Of a DNA stretch of 13,060 nucleotides, positions 6,347 to 13,060 are shown in pieces. The stretch is from positions 1 to 13,060 of the forward strand of contig DATDRQ010000400.1 of the NCBI GenBank assembly GCA_035291645.1, given 5' to 3'. The position numbers and the translations under genes are program-made. The DNA is from DATDRQ01 sp035291645. GTDB lineage: Bacteria > Chloroflexota > Anaerolineae > Anaerolineales > UBA4823. The notes below the pieces were generated by a model. It was not told the DNA's origin. It saw only the letters and a list, made by a program, of their open reading frames with translations, and made no database searches. Within the stretch, counting starts at the first letter, position 1. Every line of letters starts with the position of its first letter.

Positions 6347-7474
6347 ATGCCCAAACTATTCGGAAGGTCTTACACCCGCCAGGAATTGCTACGCCGCATC
6401 GGCCACCTCTCCCAGGCGGGAGGCGTGCAGATGTTCTCCTTCGAGGACGGCCCGGCGCGCGGGGTGCGTGTCCTGGAATTCCGCACCGGCAGCGGGCTGT
6501 GCTTCAAGGTCGCCATCGAGCGCGGCATGGATGTCGGCTATGCTGAGTACCAGGGTGAGTCACTGGCCTGGATTCCTCCGACCGGATTGGCAGGGCCTTG
6601 GTACTTCGAGCAACAGTCAGAATTTGGCTGGCTACGGACCGCTTTGGGCGGCTTCAACAATACTTGCGGCATGCTACACATCGGCAACCCGGAAGAGGCC
6701 GACGTCAGTCATTACAACTTCCCGGCTCGCCCGGTGGAGCGCTATGGCGTGCACGACCGGTCGGCCTTGATCCCGGGCAAGTTGCTGCAGTATGGCGAGC
6801 GTTGGGAGGGTGATGAGTGCCTTCTGGAAGCGGTCGGGGAGGTGGTGCAGGCCCAAACCTATGGTGAGAACCTGCGCCTGACCCGCCGCTATACCTGCCG
6901 GTTGGGCGAGAAGCGCTTCTTCATGCACGACGAGATCACCAATGCCGGCTTCTTGCGCACCGCCCACATGTACCTGTACCACATCAACACCGGTTTCCCA
7001 TACGTCGACGACGGCTCCGAGTTCATCGCCCCCTTCTCACAGGACAGACCGCCGGACGTTCTTTTCGGGGAGGTGACCGACCCGCAAAATGATTTCCTCT
7101 ATTTCATCCAGCCGACGGAGAATTGGATCCAGCAGACCTACCAGCACCACATGCTGGCAGAATCGGACGGCAGCGTGCCGGTCGCCATCGTCAACCCGGC
7201 GCTGAATGGCGGACGCGGCCGTGGGCTTTACGTGGTCTACAACCAAAAGCAGATGCCCAATTACATCGAGTGGCGTATGATGGGTGAGGGCCAATACGCG
7301 GTCGGGATCGAGCCGTGTAGCAACGGTTTCGGACGCCAACAGGTGGCGGAGGCCGGTCAATTGATCTGGCTGGAGCCGGGTGACGTGCGCCACTACGACC
7401 TGGAGGTTGGCATCCTGGATGGGGAGGCGGAGATCGCCTTCTTCCGGGAGCGGGTCAGGAAGATCATCGGGTGA
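6347..7474 (+). CDS. DUF4432 family protein, aldose 1-epimerase-like
   Basis: This 375-residue cytoplasmic protein has the galactose-mutarotase-like beta-sandwich pattern of DUF4432. Recognisable segments are IERGMDVGYAEYQG (57-70, the usual RGLDIG block), GGFNNTCGML (101-110), YGVHDRSA (133-140), YHINTGFPYVDDG (211-223), IEPCSNGFGR (321-330) and LEPGDVRHYDLEVG (342-355). H136, H212 and E322 are candidate active-site residues by analogy with mutarotases. Members occur in sugar operons, and a role in anomer or isomer interconversion of the imported sugar is plausible but not proven. The start ATG is supported by GGAGAGG five bases upstream. It is the first gene of the enzyme block and precedes the oxidoreductase by 31 bases. 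Length is typical. Confidence 0.82.
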   Translation: MPKLFGRSYTRQELLRRIGHLSQAGGVQMFSFEDGPARGVRVLEFRTGSGLCFKVAIERGMDVGYAEYQGESLAWIPPTGLAGPWYFEQQSEFGWLRTALGGFNNTCGMLHIGNPEEADVSHYNFPARPVERYGVHDRSALIPGKLLQYGERWEGDECLLEAVGEVVQAQTYGENLRLTRRYTCRLGEKRFFMHDEITNAGFLRTAHMYLYHINTGFPYVDDGSEFIAPFSQDRPPDVLFGEVTDPQNDFLYFIQPTENWIQQTYQHHMLAESDGSVPVAIVNPALNGGRGRGLYVVYNQKQMPNYIEWRMMGEGQYAVGIEPCSNGFGRQQVAEAGQLIWLEPGDVRHYDLEVGILDGEAEIAFFRERVRKIIG

Positions 7475-7492
7475 ACGAGAAGAATTGGCTCG

Positions 7493-7498
7493 AAGGAG
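7493..7498 (+). promoter_or_regulatory. Ribosome binding site that fixes the oxidoreductase start
   Basis: AAGGAG lies seven bases before the ATG at 7506. The open frame continues upstream to 7380, but that part overlaps the DUF4432 gene and is an Arg/Ser-rich shadow, so this site decides the start. Confidence 0.7.
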
Positions 7499-7505
7499 TA
7501 ATCCT

Positions 7506-8645
7506 ATGCTAGAGGACACCTTTGGACACACCTCCTACCGACGGGCGTTCGAGCTCGCCGACGTCTACGGGGTCGGGTTTGAAGAAGAGCGCGCCAGGCG
7601 TCAACCACTCCGCGTCGCTATCATTGGGGCAGGCGGAGTCACCCAGTCCAAACACCTGCCTGCCATTTGGCGACTGCGCACCCTGTGGGAACAGGTAGAG
7701 GTGCCGGCAGTGGTTAAGCGCAACGAGCGCGACGGCCGGAAGGTCGCCGAGCTGTACGGATGTCGCTGGTACGCGGATTATTTGGATATGCTGGCGAATG
7801 AGGCGCTGGATGGGGTGATCGTGGCCTCGCCGGATGACCTGCATTATGAGCACACCCTGGCCTGCCTTGAGCGCGGGCTGCATGTTCTGGTTGAGAAGCC
7901 GATCACGCGTTCGTTGGTCCATTCAGAGGAGATGTGCCGGGTGGCGGACGAAAAAGGGTTGGTGTTGATGACGGTCGCCAACAAGCGCTACTCGCCACCT
8001 TACCGGTGGGCAAAGAAGTTCGTCGTCGAGGGGCCGGTGACTGAGCCAGCGATGTACGCCGGTAAGTTCAACCTTGGATACGACTACGTCTGGCTGCTCG
8101 AACAAGGCACCATCCATATTTTCGATATCACTCGTTTCCTGATGGGCGACATCAGCAGCGTGTATGCCTTAGGAGTGAATAAGTACAACCGCAACCAGCT
8201 CGGTTACCCGGTCGACAACATCACGATCTCGCTGCAGTTCACCAGCGGTTCAGTCGGATCGATCTACACCAGCGCTACCGCGCTGAGCTTTAAACCCTGG
8301 GAACGGGTGGAGGTGTACGGCAACAAGAGCTGGCTGGCGGTGGAAGATCAGTTCGAGCTGATCCTGTACGACGAGGAGGTAGGCCCCGCCAAACACTGGC
8401 GCCCGGCCATCCCGAACACCTTGATTTTTGATGAAGAGTTCGGTGGATTCCTGGGGATGATCGAGAACTTCTTGCAAGCGATGCGCGGCATCGAACAGCC
8501 GGTGGTCACAGGTTGGGACGGGCACCGCGCCTATGAACTCAATGTGGCGAGCCACCTGTCGATGCACCGCCACGAAGAGGTTTACCTGCCGCTCAATCCG
8601 GCCGAAGCTGACGAGGAAGCGCGCGCCTTCTTGAACCAGCCATGA
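7506..8645 (+). CDS. Gfo/Idh/MocA family NAD(P)-dependent sugar oxidoreductase
   Basis: This 379-residue dehydrogenase probably oxidises the imported sugar, either at C1 (giving lactone or aldonate) or at C3 (giving a 3-keto sugar). The N-terminal Rossmann domain has VAIIGAGGV (37-45), followed by VIVASPDDLHYEHT (104-117) and the hallmark VEKPITRS (129-136), whose K131 is the expected catalytic lysine. The C-terminal beta-sheet domain begins near 160 and has IHIFDITRFLMG (203-214) with H204 and D207 in place of the family's substrate-side HxxD. About 35 residues precede the first beta strand, longer than usual. The stop codon overlaps the next gene's start in an ATGA, so it is tightly coupled to the dehydratase. 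Exact substrate and cofactor cannot be read off. Confidence 0.9.
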   Translation: MLEDTFGHTSYRRAFELADVYGVGFEEERARRQPLRVAIIGAGGVTQSKHLPAIWRLRTLWEQVEVPAVVKRNERDGRKVAELYGCRWYADYLDMLANEALDGVIVASPDDLHYEHTLACLERGLHVLVEKPITRSLVHSEEMCRVADEKGLVLMTVANKRYSPPYRWAKKFVVEGPVTEPAMYAGKFNLGYDYVWLLEQGTIHIFDITRFLMGDISSVYALGVNKYNRNQLGYPVDNITISLQFTSGSVGSIYTSATALSFKPWERVEVYGNKSWLAVEDQFELILYDEEVGPAKHWRPAIPNTLIFDEEFGGFLGMIENFLQAMRGIEQPVVTGWDGHRAYELNVASHLSMHRHEEVYLPLNPAEADEEARAFLNQP

Positions 8646-9826
8646 AGATCATCGCCTTTGACACCTACTTGGCGAACGCCGGCCTGCGTAACTACCTGTT
8701 TATCCAATTGCGCACCGATAATGGGCTGACCGGCGTCGGCGAGGCTTCTCTGGAATGGCAGGAGCTGACCGTCGAAACTATCTGCCACGAATGGGTTAAA
8801 GACCGGGTTTTGGGGTGCGATCCTTTCGATATCGAAGCGGTGATCGGCGGGATGGTGCGCGACCAGTATCAGGGTGGTTCGACGGTATTGACGGCGATCA
8901 GTGGGGTGGAGATTGCCTTTTGGGACTTGATCGGTAAAGCCTGCAACCAACCGGTCTACCGGCTATTGGGAGGGCGCTGCCACCGGCGCTTGCCGGCTTA
9001 CGCCAACGGCTGGTATGGTGGGGCGCGCAACCCGTTGGAATACGCTGAGCTGGCAAAGGAAGCCGTAGGGCGCGGCTACCGGGCGCTCAAGTTCGACCCG
9101 TTCGGCATTGCCTGGAAGGATATGCAGCCCGACGAGATCGAGCTGGCGGAAGAGCTGGTCGCCACGATCCGGGAGGCGGTCGGCCCGAAGATCGGCCTGA
9201 TGATCGAATACCATGGCCGTCTGTCGGTGGGGGCAGCGGTGGACATGATCCGCCGGCTGGATCCATACCAACCCACCTGGTCCGAAGAGCCGGTCGCGCC
9301 GGAGAGCATCGATCTATTGGCGGAGGTCAAGCGCCAGGTATCCTGCCCGATCGCGGCTGGCGAGCGCCTGTATACCCTGCAGGATTTCTATCGTCTGTGT
9401 AGTCTGCGGGCTTGCGATGTGGTGCAGATGGACCTGGCCCACTGTGGTGGGCTGTGGATCGGCAAGAAGATCGCCGCTATGGCGGCAGTGCAGGATATGC
9501 GTGTTGCGCCGCACTGCTCGGTCGGACCGGTGGCGTTAGCTGCCGCATTGCACTTCGATATCAGTACACCAAATTTCATGGTACAAGAAACCTTTGCCGA
9601 GTTTGACGTGCCGTGGCGATCCGAACTGGTCAAGGGTTGGAACCCGATCCGCGAGGGAGAATTATGTCTCTCGGATGAGCCTGGATTGGGCATCGAGATC
9701 GACGAGAGCGAAATCGCACAGCATCCCTACGTGAAGAACGCTTTCCCAAGCCTGTGGGACAACGCCTGGCTGACCGATTTCAAACAGGACGACAAAACCT
9801 CCTCGGACGGAGGCACGGATAGGTAA
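8642..9826 (+). CDS. Mandelate racemase/muconate lactonizing family dehydratase (galactonate-dehydratase-like)
   Basis: This 394-residue enolase-superfamily enzyme likely dehydrates an aldonate to a 2-keto-3-deoxy acid. The capping domain covers about 1-120. The barrel has K150 in LKFDP, E189 and H191 in IEYHGR, E215 in SEEP, E241 in GER, MDLAHCGG (263-270), H291 in APHCSVGP and E316 in VQETF. By analogy with E. coli DgoD the metal ligands would be E189, E215 and E241, with H191 and H291 as acid and base. The first ligand is normally Asp, so E189 is a change. The layout fits galactonate or related acid dehydratases better than racemases. The KDG-kinase and aldolase genes that follow support production of a 2-keto-3-deoxy acid. 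A short hydrophilic tail ends the protein. The start overlaps the previous stop (ATGA). Confidence 0.88.
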   Translation: MKIIAFDTYLANAGLRNYLFIQLRTDNGLTGVGEASLEWQELTVETICHEWVKDRVLGCDPFDIEAVIGGMVRDQYQGGSTVLTAISGVEIAFWDLIGKACNQPVYRLLGGRCHRRLPAYANGWYGGARNPLEYAELAKEAVGRGYRALKFDPFGIAWKDMQPDEIELAEELVATIREAVGPKIGLMIEYHGRLSVGAAVDMIRRLDPYQPTWSEEPVAPESIDLLAEVKRQVSCPIAAGERLYTLQDFYRLCSLRACDVVQMDLAHCGGLWIGKKIAAMAAVQDMRVAPHCSVGPVALAAALHFDISTPNFMVQETFAEFDVPWRSELVKGWNPIREGELCLSDEPGLGIEIDESEIAQHPYVKNAFPSLWDNAWLTDFKQDDKTSSDGGTDR

Positions 9827-10825
9827 ATGCACCGGCTGGTCTCGCTCGGAGAGATAATGCTACGCCTGTCGCCGCCGAAGTATGAGCGGCTGCGCCGGGC
9901 TACCACGCTGGGGGTGCGCCCATGCGGGGCGCAGTTTAATGTCGCGGCGAATTTCACTGCCCTGGGTGGGGCAAGCACCTTCCTGACGCGGTTACCGGAT
10001 AATGAGCTGGGCTACCTGGGGCGCGCGTTCGGTGAGAGCTGTGGCGTGAATATGTCCAACGCCCGGTTGGTCGACAACCCTAAGATCGGCATAGTTTTCC
10101 TGGAGTTCAGCATGGCGCCACGCCGTCAGGTTCACCTCTACGACAGGAACGGCAGCGCCGCCGCGACCACCGAGGCCGGGGACTTTGCCTGGGAGCAGTT
10201 GCTGCCCGGAGCGCATTACGCATACACTGACGGCATCTTCCCTGCTCTGAGTAAGCAGACTGAACAGACTACTTTAACCTTCCTCGAGCAGGCCAAAGCA
10301 GCCGGCTGTGAGACCTGCTTCGATGTCAACTATCGAGAGAGCCTGTGGACTCGGCAGCAGGCGCTGAGGCTGTACCGCCGGGCCTTGCCCTTGGTCGACA
10401 TTCTTGTGACTAACCGGGACGTATCCGAGTCGGTGTTTGGCTATCTAGGCAGCGACGAGGATCTGTTGCGCACTTACCAACGCGACTTCGGCTGCCGGCT
10501 GGTTTGCCTGACCTATAAGGAGATGTCGTCCTTACTGCACGGGCGCTGGTGGAGCCTGGCGCTCTACCAGGACATGGTATTCACCGGGCAGTACTACGAG
10601 TTTGACGTGGTCGACCCGTACGGGGCAGGCGACGCCTTCTTCGCCGGGCTGCTCTTCACCTTGGCTGAGAGTGGTTCGGTTCAGACCGCGCTGGACTTCG
10701 GCAACGCCCTGTGCGCTCTAGCCCACACCCTGGAAGGCGACCAGGCGACCGTCTCCCGGGCTGAAGTGGAGGCGCTAGTTGCGGCCATTGCGGCAGGGGA
10801 CATCTCCTTTACATCGCGGCGCTGA
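9827..10825 (+). CDS. PfkB-family carbohydrate kinase, 2-keto-3-deoxygluconate kinase type
   Basis: This 332-residue kinase probably phosphorylates a 2-keto-3-deoxy sugar acid at the terminal hydroxyl. The ribokinase fold is marked by LGEIMLRLSP (7-16), CGAQFNVAANFTALGG (33-48, the substrate-lid glycine block), YDRNGSA (105-111), DVNYRESLW (166-174, the KDG-kinase DxNxRxxLW motif) and DPYGAGDAFFAG (263-274) with catalytic D269. Y105, R107 and R170 match KDG-kinase substrate-contact positions as I remember them. In the lid block the usual GGAE reads CGAQ. The start codon follows the dehydratase stop directly with no gap (TAA then ATG); GGAGG lies farther upstream, so re-initiation is likely. 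Specificity between the gluco and galacto forms, or another acid, is open. Confidence 0.87.
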   Translation: MHRLVSLGEIMLRLSPPKYERLRRATTLGVRPCGAQFNVAANFTALGGASTFLTRLPDNELGYLGRAFGESCGVNMSNARLVDNPKIGIVFLEFSMAPRRQVHLYDRNGSAAATTEAGDFAWEQLLPGAHYAYTDGIFPALSKQTEQTTLTFLEQAKAAGCETCFDVNYRESLWTRQQALRLYRRALPLVDILVTNRDVSESVFGYLGSDEDLLRTYQRDFGCRLVCLTYKEMSSLLHGRWWSLALYQDMVFTGQYYEFDVVDPYGAGDAFFAGLLFTLAESGSVQTALDFGNALCALAHTLEGDQATVSRAEVEALVAAIAAGDISFTSRR

Positions 10826-10866
10826 AGCGGCGCCAGGATGGATATCTGACCTATGAAGAGGGGCTT

Positions 10867-11544
10867 ATGATCGACGACATGAACCTGCGCGAGCGGGCCA
10901 TCTTCTGGACCAAGCAGACCGGGGTGCTGCCCGCCATCAAGCTCGGTCAGGCCGCAGACCTGCTCCCCTCCATCCGGGCGATGCACGCCGGCGGGGCGCG
11001 CCTGGTCGAGATCACCATGACCACTCCGGGTGCCCTGGAGCATTTCCGGGAGATCGCCGATGAATTCAGTGACGAGCTGTTGGTTGCCGCCGGCACCGTG
11101 CTGGACGCAGCCACTGCCCGGGCCGCCATCCTGGCAGGAGTTTCAGTAATCGTCTCACCGGTGGTTAAGCCGGAGGTGATCGCCACCGCACGACGCTACG
11201 GCGCGGCATGCTACTCGGGCGCTTTCACCGCTACCGAGTGCCTGGCGGCGATGGAAGCCGGGGCAGACATGGTAAAGATCTTCCCGGCGGCGCTGGGCGG
11301 GCCACAATACATGACCAACCTGAAAATGGTCTTTCCCGAGATCAACCTGATCCCATCGGGTGGGATCAGCCTGGAGACCGCCGCCGACTACATCCGCTGC
11401 GGGGCTTGCGCCGTCTCGGGGGCGCGCAACTTTTACGATCTCGAAAAGGTGCAGGAGCACGGCCTGGAATGGGTGACCCGCCAGGTGCAAGCCTACATCG
11501 AGATCGTCGCCCGCGCTAAAACCGAGGCGAATCCGTTGCCATGA
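10867..11544 (+). CDS. KDPG/KDPGal-type aldolase (Eda/DgoA family)
   Basis: This 225-residue class I aldolase should cleave the phosphorylated 2-keto-3-deoxy acid to pyruvate and an aldehyde phosphate. Family features are VEIT (47-50) with E48, AAGTVLD (74-80), VSPVVKPE (96-103), the Schiff-base lysine K137 in VKIFPAA (136-142) and IPSGGIS (162-168). It deviates where E. coli Eda has Arg49 (here T52) and in the usual PGxxTPTE loop, which reads SGAFTATE (117-124). These changes suggest a substrate other than plain KDPG, or a KDPGal-like enzyme, where this Arg is also not kept. The start ATG follows GAAGAGGGG; a second ATG four codons in is possible. A 41-base gap separates it from the kinase, and its stop overlaps the next start (ATGA). 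Confidence 0.88.
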   Translation: MIDDMNLRERAIFWTKQTGVLPAIKLGQAADLLPSIRAMHAGGARLVEITMTTPGALEHFREIADEFSDELLVAAGTVLDAATARAAILAGVSVIVSPVVKPEVIATARRYGAACYSGAFTATECLAAMEAGADMVKIFPAALGGPQYMTNLKMVFPEINLIPSGGISLETAADYIRCGACAVSGARNFYDLEKVQEHGLEWVTRQVQAYIEIVARAKTEANPLP

Positions 11545-12371
11545 AGATCTCGACTGCCACTTCGGTGTATGTGAACTTCTCGATCGAGGTGACCATCCAG
11601 CATGTGGCGAAGGCAGGCTTCGACGGAATCGATATTTGGGGCGGCCGGCCGCACATCTACCGGCATGACTATTCACCGCAACAGTTGAAGGTTTTACGAA
11701 CGATGATCGAGGATCACGGGTTGGGTGTGCCGTCATTGATGCCCGCATTTTTTCGCTACCCGCACAGCCTGACCAGCCCGAACGAGGTCGTCCGGCAGGA
11801 CAGCCTGGAGTATATGCGCCAGTGCATAGACAACGCCCTGGAACTGGGTGCGCAGACAGTGTTGATCGTCCCCGGGCGCCGGCTTTCCGAGCAGTCGATG
11901 GAGGATGCTTGGGCGCGCCTGGTCGACAGCGTCAGCCAAATCTGCCAATACGCTGAGCAATCCCACTCCCGGCTGGCGGTCGAGCCGGTCAATCGCTATG
12001 TCTCAGACCTGGTTAATACCGCCTCTGACGCACGGAAGATAATCGAAGCGGTCGAGTATCCCGACCTGGGTATGGTACTGGACAGTGGACATATCAATTT
12101 AAGCCATGAAAGCCCCCAAGAGGCGGTAGACCTGGCAGGAGATCGACTTTACCAGGTGCATGTTAACGACAATAACGGCCGGCAGCAACAGAACTTAGCC
12201 CTCGGCGAAGGCACCTTCGACTTCGAGAGTTTCTTTCAATACCTGGCGAAGGTCGACTACCGTGGCTTCTTAACAGCAGAACTGGGCTGGGAATACACCC
12301 TTGATCCAGACCCGGTTGTGGGAGACACCGCCAACCGATTGCACCAATTGATCCGGCAAGCCGAAACATGA
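11541..12371 (+). CDS. Sugar isomerase/epimerase, PF01261 TIM barrel (FrlC/tagatose 3-epimerase-like)
   Basis: This 276-residue protein has the xylose-isomerase-like barrel. The N-terminal part includes AGFDGIDIWGGRPHIYRHD (25-43), and the IWGGRPH piece is shared with fructoselysine 3-epimerase FrlC as I remember it. Expected metal and acid-base residues are E148 (AVEPVN), D181 (VLDSGH), H207 (QVHVND) and E247 (TAELGWEY), plus GEGTFDF (222-228). The set looks intact, so the protein should be an active metal-dependent epimerase, isomerase or 3-keto-glycoside lyase. In the classical KDG route it has no step, which hints at an epimer or keto-sugar entry step. It is coupled by ATGA overlaps to the aldolase before and the YjbQ protein after it. 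Confidence 0.85.
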   Translation: MKISTATSVYVNFSIEVTIQHVAKAGFDGIDIWGGRPHIYRHDYSPQQLKVLRTMIEDHGLGVPSLMPAFFRYPHSLTSPNEVVRQDSLEYMRQCIDNALELGAQTVLIVPGRRLSEQSMEDAWARLVDSVSQICQYAEQSHSRLAVEPVNRYVSDLVNTASDARKIIEAVEYPDLGMVLDSGHINLSHESPQEAVDLAGDRLYQVHVNDNNGRQQQNLALGEGTFDFESFFQYLAKVDYRGFLTAELGWEYTLDPDPVVGDTANRLHQLIRQAET

Positions 12372-12784
12372 TCCTGACTCAGGAACTGAACATACTCTCT
12401 GAGGGCGGTTTCTATGCTCTCAATATCACCGATCGAGTGCAGGCGGTGGTGGAAGTTTCCGGCGTCCGGGAGGGATTGGTCCACGTTTTCTACAAACACA
12501 CCACAGGTGCTTTGCTGATCATTGAACACGAAGCCGGCATCCTGGTCGATTTAGAAGACGTGTTCGAGCGGATCCTGCCCAGCGGAGGTGAGTATCGTCA
12601 CCACCTGCGTGGATATGATTTTAATGGCGCCGCCCATCTGCGCACCGCCCTGTTGGGGGTCTCTGTCACCATCCCGGTGGTGGGCGGCAGGTTACTCTTG
12701 GGGGAATACCAGGAGATTCTCATGATCGATATGGACCCCGAGCAAAAGACCCGCACTGTGGTGGTGCAAATTTTCGGCGAGTGA
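12368..12784 (+). CDS. YjbQ/UPF0047 family protein (secondary thiamine-phosphate synthase type)
   Basis: This 138-residue protein matches the whole length of the YjbQ family (COG0432): HTTGALLI (44-51), E53, the acidic stretch D61-D64, H78/H79 after EYR, FNGAAHL (85-91) and IPVVGGRLLLGEYQEI (102-117). E. coli YjbQ has weak thiamine-phosphate synthase activity, and the true role of most members is unknown. Three conserved histidines and a glutamate suggest a metal or phosphate site. Its start overlaps the epimerase stop (ATGA), so it is built into the operon and may act on a sugar phosphate or lactone. That role is inferred from position only. There is a 12-base gap to the next gene. Confidence 0.87.
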   Translation: MILTQELNILSEGGFYALNITDRVQAVVEVSGVREGLVHVFYKHTTGALLIIEHEAGILVDLEDVFERILPSGGEYRHHLRGYDFNGAAHLRTALLGVSVTIPVVGGRLLLGEYQEILMIDMDPEQKTRTVVVQIFGE

Positions 12785-12796
12785 AATCAGGTTGAT

Positions 12797-13060
12797 ATGC
12801 CGAGGAAGAGCAGCTGTCGCATCGAGAGCCTGTTTTTCTGGTTGGGAGGCGTTCTGCTTCCGCCGCTCTGGAAGGTGGCATTCCAGGTATCACCTGAGAC
12901 AGAAGAATCGGTCTCTCCAACAACGCAGGCCGATTGGATCAACCTGTCCAAGCAACTCTCGATTGGCAGGCTCTCGCCTGCTGAATTCCTGGATAAGATC
13001 GGCCAGTCGCCAGGAAAGCCTGTGACCCCACCGGAATTTCCATTAATGCTGGGCACCTGG
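12797..13060 (+). CDS. Partial CDS, HAD-like hydrolase with a substituted nucleophile position
   Basis: An open frame of 88 codons starts at ATG 12797, with a weak AGGT upstream and an in-frame stop at 12782-12784, and runs off the right edge. Residues about 9-21 (IESLFFWLGGVLL) align with motif I of HAD family proteins, usually IFDLGGVLL. The nucleophile Asp would be Trp15 here. The cap-like part LSIGRLSPAEFLDKIG (62-77) matches the 'G.ls.eeF...' segment of class IA HADs. If the alignment is right, the protein is probably not a phosphatase by the usual mechanism. The call rests on two short motifs; motifs II-IV lie outside the window. It could alternatively be an unrelated small protein, but its position 12 bases after the YjbQ gene argues for a real operon member. 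Confidence 0.6.
   Translation, partial: MPRKSSCRIESLFFWLGGVLLPPLWKVAFQVSPETEESVSPTTQADWINLSKQLSIGRLSPAEFLDKIGQSPGKPVTPPEFPLMLGTW

Noticed and set aside
11155..11748. 197-codon minus-strand open frame
   Set aside because: It is antisense to the aldolase and epimerase genes, both of which have intact family motifs.
12787..13056. 89-codon minus-strand open frame at the right edge
   Set aside because: The plus-strand frame has an ATG 12 bases after the YjbQ stop, follows operon direction and shows HAD-like motifs; the minus frame shows none.
1..13060. CRISPR array, tRNA/rRNA genes, insertion sequences or prophage
   Set aside because: No regularly spaced repeats, no tRNA-like cloverleaf, no transposase or integrase motif and no terminal inverted repeats were seen on reading.

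Overview
The window holds one long plus-strand catabolic operon (about 12.4 kb, cut by the right edge) that encodes uptake and breakdown of a sugar, sugar acid or glycoside. It lies next to the start of an unrelated divergent gene at the left edge. The organism is most likely a member of the Chloroflexota (Anaerolineae-like). I infer this from the GC-rich coding sequence, the lipoprotein linker rich in Ala, Pro and Glu after the lipobox of the binding protein, and the family mix of RbsABC-type transporter, DUF4432, Gfo/Idh/MocA and PF01261 TIM barrel. This assignment is from pattern memory, not a search.

Layout: positions 1-59 (minus strand) are the first 19 codons of a gene whose N-terminus resembles DUF499 ATPases of putative defence islands. 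Positions 72-615 are AT-rich, with no gene I can support. At 616-644 is a near-consensus sigma70 promoter, followed at 651-665 by a perfect inverted repeat that fits a GntR/FadR operator. Then come a GntR/FCD regulator (698-1444), a sugar-binding lipoprotein (1512-2579), a spacer with two successive hairpins, a double-NBD ABC ATPase (2713-4305) and two RbsC-type permeases (4271-5269, 5280-6284). The enzymes follow: DUF4432 aldose-epimerase-like protein (6347-7474), Gfo/Idh/MocA dehydrogenase (7506-8645), mandelate racemase/galactonate-dehydratase-like enzyme (8642-9826), PfkB-type KDG kinase (9827-10825), KDPG/KDPGal-type aldolase (10867-11544), PF01261 sugar isomerase/epimerase (11541-12371), YjbQ/UPF0047 protein (12368-12784) and a partial HAD-like protein (12797 to the edge). 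Four junctions are ATGA overlaps or direct stop-start abutments, so the enzymes are probably translationally coupled.

Likely logic: the ABC importer brings in the sugar and the DUF4432 protein may interconvert its anomers or isomers. The Gfo/Idh/MocA enzyme oxidises it, the enolase-superfamily enzyme dehydrates the aldonate to a 2-keto-3-deoxy acid, the kinase phosphorylates that, and the aldolase splits it to pyruvate and a phosphorylated aldehyde. This is an Entner-Doudoroff/De Ley-Doudoroff type route with the regulator as a metabolite-responsive switch. No lactonase is visible, and the FrlC-like TIM barrel, YjbQ and HAD-like proteins have no obvious place in the classical route. Several enzymes differ from their family at key residues: the dehydratase metal ligand, the aldolase Arg position, the ATPase second Walker B, and the HAD nucleophile. 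The substrate is therefore not assigned and may be non-classical.
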